A stretch of 8,327 nucleotides of DNA. Origin: Promethearchaeota archaeon. GTDB taxonomy: Archaea; Asgardarchaeota; Lokiarchaeia; Sigynarchaeales; SOKP01. Positions 1 through 7,300 of the stretch are shown here, piece after piece. Location of the stretch: contig WJKD01000662.1 in assembly GCA_014729315.1 (NCBI GenBank), positions 1-8,327 of the forward strand, read 5' to 3'. The notes under the pieces are model-generated. The model saw only the letters and a list, made by a program, of their open reading frames with translations, did no database searches and had not been told where the DNA came from. Both the position numbers and the translations under genes were made by a program. How positions within the stretch are numbered: the stretch's first letter is position 1; the number at the start of each line of letters is the position of its first letter.

Positions 1-273
1 CAACAGAACAAAACAAGAGTCAGCGCTACCGAGCCATTTTCAGAAATTATAGCTATGGAGGATAGCGTTGAAGTCATATTTGAAGTGCCGGGAATTGAAA
101 TTGACGATATTGTTGTGTCTTTAGATAGAGAAGGAACAAAATTATCTTTTACGGCAATAAACGAAGATCACAATTATTATAAACAAGAAATGCTGCCATT
201 TCAAACTTCGATCGATGAATACGATATAGAAGTGAATAATGGTATTGCGGTATTACAATTTAATAGAAAATAA
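1..273 (+). CDS. Hsp20/alpha-crystallin small heat-shock protein, 3' part (5' end outside window)
   Basis: The frame is open from the first base, so the Met codon at 55 is internal and the gene begins upstream of the window. Ninety residues are visible. They match the alpha-crystallin domain pattern: an EPFSEII start (residues 11-17), a strand with the VPGIEIDDI turn (29-37), a VVSLD...LSFTA hairpin (38-52), the KQEMLPF strand (61-67), and a closing NGIAVLQF strand (80-87) corresponding to the family's conserved Gly-X-Leu region. Small heat-shock proteins are ATP-independent holdases that keep unfolding clients soluble. The protein stops three residues after the last domain strand, so the C-terminal extension with the Ile-X-Ile oligomerisation motif is absent; it may form smaller assemblies than classical Hsp20. 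Cdc48 follows 91 bases downstream on the same strand with no T-run between, suggesting co-expression of a holdase with an unfoldase. Family assignment is by pattern recognition from a partial sequence. Confidence 0.8.
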   Translation, partial: QQNKTRVSATEPFSEIIAMEDSVEVIFEVPGIEIDDIVVSLDREGTKLSFTAINEDHNYYKQEMLPFQTSIDEYDIEVNNGIAVLQFNRK

Positions 274-364
274 TAATATTTACCATTACATTCAAGTAAA
301 TGAATTAAATTTTCATAAGTAAAAAGTTAACAATCAAACCAAAAAAAAAAAGAAAGGGAAAAAC
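274..364 (+). promoter_or_regulatory. hsp20-cdc48 spacer and cdc48 leader
   Basis: This 91-base AT-rich spacer has no oligo-T terminator (longest T-run is four), so read-through from hsp20 is possible. It contains a short inverted repeat, ATTCA at 290-294 and TGAAT at 301-305 with a six-base loop, and a weak TATA-like AATTAAATTTT around 303-313. An 11-A run at 341-351 leads into GAAAGGG at 352-358, six bases before the ATG, which may serve as a weak ribosome binding site. I do not see the CTAAC-N5-GTTAG type palindrome known from Archaeoglobus HSR1 targets. An independent promoter here is possible but not shown. Confidence 0.3.
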
Positions 365-2587
365 ATGAGTGGAATGACACGAGAGTTTAAGGGAGAGGGA
401 GAGAGGTTGCGCGTAAAAGATGCGTTTAAGGAAGATGCTGGAAGAGGTATTGTAAGAATTGACCCAGATATTATCAAGTCCTCAAGTTGGAAAACTGGGG
501 ATGTTCTATCCATCTCTCATCCAGTTGCGAATAAACGATCTGCTGCCTTATTATATCCAGGAAGGGCAGAAGACAAGGGAACGGGTATTATACGAATGGA
601 CCCTTCGATAAGACGCAATTTAGATGCTTCCCTCGACGACATTGTATTTGTCAGAAAGATTGAGGCTGCACTCGCAGATAAAATCATGTTCGCGGGATTG
701 GAAGAAGCCGTAATACTTAGGAATTCTCAACAGTTAGCAAGAAAACTTGAAAATAGAGTTATTACCAAAGAAGACATACTTAGTTTTTATTCGTATGGTA
801 GAAGAGTTGATTTGATAGTGGTGGACTATTCCCCCAAGGCGGAAGCAGTCAGAATTCATTTAGATACTAAGATAAAGTTAAGCGAAAAGAGCCATAAAGA
901 ATTAGTTGATTTAGAAAAATCTAGAGTTACCTACGAGGATATTGGTGGTTTAGAAGAGGAAATTCAGAAAATTCGAGAAATGATCGAATTACCCATCCGT
1001 CATCCAGAATTGTTTAAAAGAATTGGCATAGATCCTCCCAAAGGAGTGTTACTTCATGGCCCACCTGGAACTGGTAAAACTTTGTTAGCAAGAGCTGTTG
1101 CTTACGAAACCGATGCTCACTTTATCACAATAAGCGGACCAGAAATTATGAGTAAATTTTATGGACAAAGCGAAGAAAATCTTCGGAAGATATTCGACGA
1201 AGCAAGACAAAATGTTCCTTCGATCATTTTCATCGATGAATTAGATTCAATTGCCCCGAAGAGAGGAGAAGTAACTGGTGAAGTTGAACGAAGAGTTGTC
1301 GCACAACTTCTTTCCTTATTAGACGGTCTTGAAGGAAGAGGAGAAATAATCGTAATTGGAGCGACAAACCGTGTAAACGATATAGACCCAGCTCTAAGAA
1401 GGCCTGGGAGATTTGATAGAGAGATAGAGATTGGTGTTCCCGATACGGATGGAAGGGAAGAAATTTTATTAATTCACACTAGGGGAATGCCGTTGTATAA
1501 AGATGTGAATCTACAAGAAATGGCGGAAAAGACTCATGGTTTTGTAGGAGCTGATGTGGAAGCACTTGCGAAAGAAGCTGCTATGTTGGCAATACGTGAA
1601 ATTCTTCCGAAAATCGATTTAGATAAACCGATTCCAGTTAAGGTTCTTAACGATTTACAGATAAAAATGAAACATTTCACTGATGCTTTGACCAACATCG
1701 AACCATCTGCGTTAAGAGAAGTATTAATTACTAAGCCTACGGAAACATGGGAAGATGTCGGAGGACTGGAAGATGCAAAACAGCAATTAAGAGAAGTTAT
1801 AGAATGGCCACTAAAATATCCGCTTTTATATAGTCATATGAATTCAAAACCCCCAAGCGGTATTTTACTTCATGGTCCACCTGGTACTGGAAAGACATTG
1901 ATCGCTAAAGCATTAGCACACGAAAGCGAAGTAAATTTCATTAGCGTTAAAGGACCAGAATTTTTATCCAAATGGGTTGGAGAAAGCGAGAAAGCCGTGA
2001 GAGAAACATTTCGGAAAGCTAGATCAGCATCACCGTGTATAATCTTTTTCGACGAAGTCGATGCCATTGCTGGTTTACGAGGGAGAAATGCCAGTTCTCA
2101 AGTAACGGAGCAAGTAGTGTCTCAATTATTAACGGAGATGGACGGGCTAGAAGGCTTAAAAGATGTAATACTCATCGCTGCAACGAATAGACCAGATATG
2201 TTAGATCCGGCTTTATTAAGAGCGGGTAGATTTGGAAGACATATTGAAATTCCTATGCCCGATTTGGAAGCAAGAAAAAGAATCTTTCAGATTCATTTGA
2301 AGAATAAACCGCTGGACAGAAATGTGAATATAGAACGCTTAGCCGAACGATTAGAGGGTTATACAGGAGCAGATATTTCAGCAATCGCTGAGGAGGCTAC
2401 TTTACTTACTATTCGAAAGGCAATAGACCAATCAATAGATACCAAAGACGAAGAGGATGTAAAAAAGGTAAAGCTAAGTGAAGAAGAGATTGAGTCCGCA
2501 ATTGATAAAGTGCTGGAACACGCTGATCGTGCGCAAAAGGTTTATAATAGACACAAAAAGGAACCTTCAGAAGAGCTTTATAGATAA
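365..2587 (+). CDS. cdc48: Cdc48/VCP/VAT family AAA+ ATPase
   Basis: The product is a hexameric double-ring unfoldase that uses ATP to thread proteins through its pore. At 740 residues it has the usual archaeal length (Thermoplasma VAT is about 745). Domains are the N-domain (about 8-185, double-psi barrel plus second lobe), D1 (about 190-420) and D2 (about 463-690). D1 has Walker A GPPGTGKT at 232-239, Walker B IIFIDE at 287-292, pore loop KFYG at 264-267, sensor Asn335 and arginines in RRPGRFDR at 345-352. D2 has Walker A at 504-511, Walker B IIFFDE at 559-564, pore loop KWVG at 536-539 and RAGRFGR at 619-625, where the common form is RPGRFDR. All ATPase residues are present, so the enzyme should be active. 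The C-terminus ends Leu-Tyr-Arg, a hydrophobic-Tyr-X tail of the kind that docks unfoldases on the 20S proteasome. The ATG at 365 is preceded by GAAAGGG; an ATG three codons later is a possible alternative. It lies between hsp20 and a winged-helix regulator. Confidence 0.97.
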   Translation: MSGMTREFKGEGERLRVKDAFKEDAGRGIVRIDPDIIKSSSWKTGDVLSISHPVANKRSAALLYPGRAEDKGTGIIRMDPSIRRNLDASLDDIVFVRKIEAALADKIMFAGLEEAVILRNSQQLARKLENRVITKEDILSFYSYGRRVDLIVVDYSPKAEAVRIHLDTKIKLSEKSHKELVDLEKSRVTYEDIGGLEEEIQKIREMIELPIRHPELFKRIGIDPPKGVLLHGPPGTGKTLLARAVAYETDAHFITISGPEIMSKFYGQSEENLRKIFDEARQNVPSIIFIDELDSIAPKRGEVTGEVERRVVAQLLSLLDGLEGRGEIIVIGATNRVNDIDPALRRPGRFDREIEIGVPDTDGREEILLIHTRGMPLYKDVNLQEMAEKTHGFVGADVEALAKEAAMLAIREILPKIDLDKPIPVKVLNDLQIKMKHFTDALTNIEPSALREVLITKPTETWEDVGGLEDAKQQLREVIEWPLKYPLLYSHMNSKPPSGILLHGPPGTGKTLIAKALAHESEVNFISVKGPEFLSKWVGESEKAVRETFRKARSASPCIIFFDEVDAIAGLRGRNASSQVTEQVVSQLLTEMDGLEGLKDVILIAATNRPDMLDPALLRAGRFGRHIEIPMPDLEARKRIFQIHLKNKPLDRNVNIERLAERLEGYTGADISAIAEEATLLTIRKAIDQSIDTKDEEDVKKVKLSEEEIESAIDKVLEHADRAQKVYNRHKKEPSEELYR

Positions 2588-2593
2588 TAATAA

Positions 2594-2639
2594 TTTTATA
2601 CAAAATACAAGAACAAGTCAATATAAAAGAGGAATGATC
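2594..2639 (+). promoter_or_regulatory. candidate TATA box and ribosome binding site of the winged-helix gene
   Basis: TTTTATA at 2594-2600 lies just past the cdc48 stop codon, about 44 bases before the next ATG. A TATA box there would place transcription start near 2620-2625, giving a short leader. GAGGAATGATC at 2629-2639 is close to the GGAGGTGATC complement of the 16S rRNA 3' end and supports the ATG at 2644. No T-run separates this gene from cdc48, so it may be transcribed both from upstream and from this site. Confidence 0.4.
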
Positions 2640-2643
2640 TAAA

Positions 2644-3429
2644 ATGGGAGTTGAGGTTCAAGAGAAGAAAGCTAATTCCATAAACTTAGACACAATGTTA
2701 GAAATATTAGGTAACCCAACAAGAAGAGTAATTTTATCAAAATTAGCCAAAGTTCCTCACTCTACTTCCGAACTGGCGAAATCTTTAGATATATCGCGCC
2801 AGGCGGTTCATAGTCAGCTAAATATTCTAAAGGATTATGGAATTATTGAAGAGATTGACATGGAAAAACGGGGAGGAAAATATCGGATAAAAAGTAACTT
2901 ATCATTGCGCGTAGATATTACACCTGATTATTATCATATAAAGTATAACTTGACTAAAAGCGAAAGTACAGATCCAACTATTCAAATTAAACAATTCGAC
3001 GAAACATCTAAATATAAGAAGATTAACGCCCCCGATAAAAAAATCCGATACTTAGGAAATAGAATAAAATCTATTGAGGATAAAATTAGAACTCTAGAAA
3101 AGCAAAGGAAAGATTTGATACAAGCGAAAGAGTGTTTTATAGTAGAGCTTAAAAGTATAATGGAAGGCGCATACGAGAAAAAACTAGGAAAAAAAAGTCC
3201 TAATTTAGATAACTTAGAAAAGGAGATTTTTTATACATTATTCTTCAATACGAATAGATATTTCAATAGAATTAATCTTGATGATCTCTTGGAAGATTTA
3301 TTTTTCTCGGATATGGACTTCATAAGAAGAGATCAAAATAAAGTATCCATCAAACATTTGTTAAGAGATTTGTCGCAGTTTATGGATTTTCTTAAAGAAG
3401 ATGAGGACAGTTGGTTTTTTGACCTGTAA
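2644..3429 (+). CDS. ArsR-like winged-helix transcriptional regulator with coiled coil, putative heat-shock regulator
   Basis: A 261-residue, probably cytosolic DNA-binding protein. Residues about 17-83 form an ArsR-type winged helix: the characteristic ILGNPTRRVILSKL first helix (21-34), STSELAKSLDISRQAVHSQL helix-turn-helix (40-59), and a basic wing around EKRGGKYRIK (74-83). There is no ArsR-style cysteine metal site; the only cysteine is Cys164. Residues about 133-172 are charged, heptad-like and probably a dimerising coiled coil. Residues 188-252 look helical, and the end is acidic and aromatic. Phr of Pyrococcus and HSR1 of Archaeoglobus are archaeal heat-shock regulators with a related winged helix, and HSR1 is in an operon with hsp20 and cdc48. 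Here the gene follows hsp20 and cdc48 by 56 bases on the same strand, so a role as regulator of this set is a reasonable inference, though the target is unproven. The start is supported by a good ribosome binding site. Confidence 0.88.
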   Translation: MGVEVQEKKANSINLDTMLEILGNPTRRVILSKLAKVPHSTSELAKSLDISRQAVHSQLNILKDYGIIEEIDMEKRGGKYRIKSNLSLRVDITPDYYHIKYNLTKSESTDPTIQIKQFDETSKYKKINAPDKKIRYLGNRIKSIEDKIRTLEKQRKDLIQAKECFIVELKSIMEGAYEKKLGKKSPNLDNLEKEIFYTLFFNTNRYFNRINLDDLLEDLFFSDMDFIRRDQNKVSIKHLLRDLSQFMDFLKEDEDSWFFDL

Positions 3430-3455
3430 ATTGCTGTCTTCTATTTAATCTATAA

Positions 3456-3474
3456 TTTTTTTTTGCATTTTTTT
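3456..3474 (+). terminator. oligo-T terminator after the regulator gene
   Basis: Nine T (3456-3464), GCA, then seven more T (3468-3474) lie 27 bases past the regulator stop codon. Oligo-T tracts in the coding strand are the usual intrinsic terminators of archaea. Comparable runs are absent between hsp20, cdc48 and the regulator, which fits a single transcription unit ending here. No stable hairpin is obvious. Confidence 0.6.
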
Positions 3475-3480
3475 ACCCTC

Positions 3481-3539
3481 TTATAATGTTGATATTTTTT
3501 AATTTAATAGAGATTGTAATAAAAATAGTAAAAAGTGAT
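3481..3539 (+). promoter_or_regulatory. candidate promoter and ribosome binding site of the putative metallopeptidase gene
   Basis: TTATAAT at 3481-3487 and TTTAATTTAAT at 3498-3508 are both TATA-like; the second lies about 40 bases before the ATG at 3548. GTGAT at 3535-3539 matches part of the GGAGGTGATC complement of 16S rRNA and is eight bases before the ATG at 3548 but only two before the in-frame GTG at 3542, so it favours the ATG. The choice of TATA box is uncertain. Confidence 0.35.
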
Positions 3540-3547
3540 GCGTGAAA

Positions 3548-4048
3548 ATGGAATTATATAATTTCAAAAAAAAAATGCCTCGTATTTTTGAAAGAGTGCG
3601 AAAAGATGTTAAACGAGTGACGGGGAGGCATAGGGCAGGGCTTAGTTTAGGATTAGCAGAAATGGGAATGTTTCAGGGTGGTTTTATAGGTGGAATGCAC
3701 TTCCCCCCGGGTACAGACATAGTTATGAATATTACCCCTCTTAAAATTATCCTAGAAAGGCAATCGTACGAGGTGATCTGGAGTTATACATATCACATAT
3801 TGCTTCACGAATATATTCATTCGCTTGGTGTGTGGGACGAACAACAATGTCGGGCGATAACACTCAAAATTAGTGAAGAAATTTTTGAAGAAGAGAATCA
3901 TCCTGCAATAATTTTGGCAAAAAACGGAATTGGTGCCTATTTTCCTAATCTCAATATTATTTACGCCCCTCCAGAGTATCGCCCCGACGGTATTCCAATT
4001 GAATATGTTAGCGGATTTGACAGTCATAGTTATTCATATTATTCTTAG
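3548..4048 (+). CDS. putative zinc metallopeptidase with HExxHxxGxxD motif, uncharacterised archaeal type
   Basis: The 166-residue product carries HEYIHSLGVWD, with His87, Glu88 and His91 as the zinc-binding and catalytic residues of a zincin, Gly94, and Asp97 as a possible third ligand as in HExxHxxGxxD metzincins such as snapalysin. No methionine follows this motif, so the Met-turn that defines metzincins is missing. His118, in EENHPAI, is another candidate third ligand. The basic N-terminus is followed by a Gly-rich stretch (GLSLGLAEMGMFQGGFIGGM, 31-50). There is no signal peptide or membrane helix, so it is probably cytosolic. I recall similar small archaeal proteins with an HEYxHxLG motif and no known function, but cannot verify that here. 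I chose ATG 3548 over GTG 3542 (two residues longer) because of ribosome-binding-site spacing. It stands alone between the regulator's terminator and a convergent gene, and its substrate is unknown. Confidence 0.75.
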   Translation: MELYNFKKKMPRIFERVRKDVKRVTGRHRAGLSLGLAEMGMFQGGFIGGMHFPPGTDIVMNITPLKIILERQSYEVIWSYTYHILLHEYIHSLGVWDEQQCRAITLKISEEIFEEENHPAIILAKNGIGAYFPNLNIIYAPPEYRPDGIPIEYVSGFDSHSYSYYS

Positions 4049-4097
4049 AATATTTTTAGAGGAGATAAACAATTCGTGGGATAATTGCAAAATAAAT

Positions 4098-4115
4098 AAA
4101 AATTAGAGAAAAAAA
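4098..4115 (-). terminator. oligo-T terminator of the large minus-strand gene
   Basis: On the minus strand the zinc-ribbon stop codon is followed immediately by seven T (4115-4109), then CTCTAA and five more T (4102-4098). This suits an archaeal oligo-T terminator. It lies just after the zinc-ribbon stop, not after the earlier stop of the large frame (4235-4237), which supports the zinc ribbon being part of the same transcript. The convergent + strand gene has only a T5 run at 4053-4057. Confidence 0.5.
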
Positions 4116-4328
4116 TTAATCCATATTACTTTTTACTTTATTACCACATTCCGAACAATACTTAGCATTTTCTTTGACCAAAGAATTACATTCTGGGCAT
4201 CTTTTAACATACTTTCCTAGCATATCAGAAAAAATCAATTGAGTTCCGCAACTTTGACAATACCTATCTGAGAGGTAAACTGATTCTCCACATTTAGTGC
4301 AATATTTTTTCGCATCGATAAATAACAT
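4116..4328 (-). CDS. double zinc ribbon, probable frameshifted C-terminus of the large membrane protein
   Basis: Read from the ATG at 4328 this frame gives 70 residues with two four-cysteine zinc ribbons: CTKC (10-13) with CQSC (24-27), and CPEC (44-47) with CSEC (58-61). The spacing matches double zinc ribbons found in many archaeal proteins, where they mediate protein or nucleic-acid contacts. The start lies 94 bases inside the 3' end of the large membrane-protein frame, in the -1 frame relative to it. The zinc-ribbon frame is open back to 4349, immediately beside a seven-A run, and adds the residues NKDDSE before the Met. Joining the frames there yields a continuous protein ending in a cytosolic zinc ribbon; I prefer this reading. 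The alternative is a separate small protein: AAGGA about ten bases before the ATG could serve as a ribosome binding site, and overlapping genes do occur. No promoter of its own is evident. Confidence 0.72.
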   Translation of the reverse strand: MLFIDAKKYCTKCGESVYLSDRYCQSCGTQLIFSDMLGKYVKRCPECNSLVKENAKYCSECGNKVKSNMD

Positions 4329-7300
4329 TTCAGAATCGTCCTTATTTTTTTATTCCTTTTTTTCTCCATAATTCGATTAAAAATGAGTGCTGAAAATCCA
4401 GCTACTACAAATGGAATAAGCACGATGGTTAAGGCTATACCTGTGTTATAAGTTAATAGATTGGTCGTTGTGATAACAGCAATAAGGACCGTAACTAAAA
4501 ACACTATGGTTTTATACCCCATATGAGTTATTAGCTTAGATGAGTTTTGGTCTTTTGAAAATAATAATAAATTTTCTGTAGCCCCTCGAGCTCTTTGCTT
4601 AAGAATATTAAAGACTGTTTTTCTTAACTGAATGTAAGTAGTAATAATGACGAGTACTAAAGATGTGAAGAAAACACCAATCACCGATAAATATAAGCGA
4701 GGTATTGATAATTCTCCAAAATTAAATGTTGATTCTACGAGATAATATCGAAACCAATCCATTGAATAGCCAACAACGAGGATTGAAATAATGTTAATGA
4801 ATAAAAAAGCCATTTGAATAGTTTCTAACACGATGTTTATTTTGTATATCTTTTCTAAGTAAATATTTATTGTTATATCTCTACTCATCAAAATCATATA
4901 TCCATAAACTCCTATTAGTAAGCTACCTGCGAGGATTAAGATCCCAATTGCTGGGGTAAAATTTGCAATAGATAAGCCCAAAAAGAAAATAATTATAGTT
5001 ATTAATAAAATCGCAATATATGTCACAGTAAAAGGTAATGAGATTTTTGATTCTTCGAATATTTCTTTACTGAACTCTAAGTTATACTCGTTTGAAGGTT
5101 TTTTTAGAGATTTATTTGACTTGTTGGTTTTTATATCCTCTGATTTTTTGGTTCTTCTATTAATATCTTTATACAAGATATGTTTACTAATTAATTCATG
5201 GCTAGTTTTCTTAAGTCTTATATATCCAAATGCAACCATGAACCCAATTGTTCCTGATAAAACAAACATGAGTGTAACACCTAAAGGAGTAAATTCCACT
5301 TCTGGAACATTTGGATAAAATTCAACTTTTACGGTGTCGGTTAATGGAATTTCATTACCAAAAATATCAATAATAATAACTTTATAATGAAGTATCCTTA
5401 GATCACCAGGTATGTCGTCTAAAGTGCCAATAAATATAGGACTTCCTTGATCAAGTTCTAAGTCGTCCCATGAATCACCTTCGTCATATGAATACTGAAC
5501 AATAACACTGTGAACATATTCAATATCATGCAAAATTTCTATTTCAAAATCATATTCTCCGGAAGAGGAATAACTCTTTGTATCTTTAAATAAACCTTCG
5601 CTTTCCCAGATAAAATTAGGAGAGTCATATTTAAAATTCGATCCACCTTCATTTAAAATATATTCGTTTCCAGCAAAGTCAATTGCTTTAATATAATATT
5701 CTACTAATCTTGTCTGAGGATTCCCCGGAATTGTTGCGATAAAATAATCACTGTAGCTATGATTCATTAATATGCTTTGCCATGTGTTACCATCTCGTTT
5801 ATAATATAGATATGGGAAAAATCCCATATTATCAGTTATATTGACCGTAATTTCCAAATCATAACGAGGTATTGGATTGATATCCCTATTATTTGAGATA
5901 TTAGTAATGGTTGGGATGGTATAGTCAACAAAAAACCAACCATCAATTGTATTGTTATTTCCTGCGTAATCAGTAAACTCAAGGATGTATGAATAATTCC
6001 CCTCATCAATATAATAGTTAAATTCATTTATACCATCAAAAATAATTTCAGTATCCATTTGTGAAGATAATACAACTTCTTCAGACTTAATAAATTTTCC
6101 TTCTCGATTGATAAATATTTCTCCATCATTACCGTCTTGTTGAGTTCTAATATAAAAGATCTCATCTAAATTTGAAGCAAAATCTGTGAATTGAAATAAT
6201 TGAATATCCTTTGGACCTTGCCAAGTTGAACCAAGATCATATGATACTATCTCCTTATATTTAAAATCTAATTCTGGTAACTCTATATTTTCTAAATAAA
6301 TAAATCTTATCTCAGGTGTGCCCGTCTTGTTATCTCGAGAAACTAAAAGATTAAGAGATGATGTATATAGACCACCATAAATAATACCCGCGCTTTTTAA
6401 GGAGGACCATTGATTAGTGGTAAAATTAAATACTGAGAACGAGATATTCATTATTTTAGTAAAATTTGGAAATGTATGGTCCATAGGTAATGATAGAAAT
6501 ACTAAATCATTACTAGGATCGTAAACAAGCTCTGAATCTAAATCTATATTAATAGAGTCACTGTAAGGCGGAAAAATAGTCGAATTTGTCCAGCTATTAC
6601 CGTAATTATCTGATCTGAGGACTCGATATTCATCGGGAGAATACACTTGAAAACTTAGAAACATAGTGCCATTTTCAGACATAACAAAACTGGATACAGA
6701 CTTAGAATTTGGTGGAAACAGAGTATTATTATAAATATTAAGTGGAGGAGAAAAAGTGCTTCCTTGATCTGTACTCTGAAATAAAAACCTTCTGAGGTTT
6801 CCCTCTTCTATATAAATTGAAACATTATTTTCACTTGCAGCACCAACCATCGAATCTATACTAAAACTTGTTTCATAAATTTTTAACGGCTCCGTCCAAG
6901 TAACCCCTAGATCATTTGACCTTGTTAAATAGATCTTATTTCTACCAGATTCAAAGGACTCGTAAACAATATACACTATTCCATTGTTTGAAATAAAGAT
7001 TTTTGGATCTCTATCGTCCCAATTATTTTCTTGAACTTGATGCCAACCTCCATAAATAGGGTTTTCACTAAAGATATTTAATGAGCCTTCACAAGATTCA
7101 GTTGGAATAATATCCCATAACATTTTTGTTAACGAGATATTGGTTGATAGAGGATTAAAGTAATTATTTGGTTGCGTAAACGAGGAAAATGATGGAGGAC
7201 GATTATCGATTGTAAGAAAAAGGTCAGTTTCTTTCGATGTTATATTTTCGTATATTAGATGTGCTCTTACTAACGAAGTCTCAACCGCAGTTAAATCTGC

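Noticed and set aside
55..57. Met codon as the start of Hsp20
   Set aside because: The alpha-crystallin domain already begins upstream of it (EPFSEII) and the frame is open to the first base.
290..305. Inverted repeat ATTCA-N6-TGAAT as a heat-shock operator
   Set aside because: Only five base pairs per arm in AT-rich sequence, and it does not match the known HSR1 palindrome.
1870..2067. Open minus-strand frame within cdc48
   Set aside because: It is antisense to the D2 Walker A and B region of a well-supported gene and has no protein-like pattern of its own.
2409..2621. Open minus-strand frame across the cdc48 3' end
   Set aside because: Antisense to conserved cdc48 coding sequence, with no recognisable domain or ribosome binding site.
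3752..4027. Open minus-strand frame opposite the putative metallopeptidase
   Set aside because: It runs antisense over the HExxH codons; the + strand frame has the motif and a plausible ribosome binding site.
4058..4089. A strong ribosome-binding-like AGAGGAGAT (4058-4066) after the putative metallopeptidase gene
   Set aside because: The only nearby start, GTG at 4076, reaches a stop after two codons, so no gene follows on the + strand.
5121..5318. Open + strand frame opposite helix 1 of the large protein
   Set aside because: Its hydrophobic look is the shadow of antisense membrane-helix codons.
5836..6027. Minus-strand frame inside the large protein gene in another frame
   Set aside because: It lies wholly within the Ig/FN3-like coding region and has no start signal or domain.
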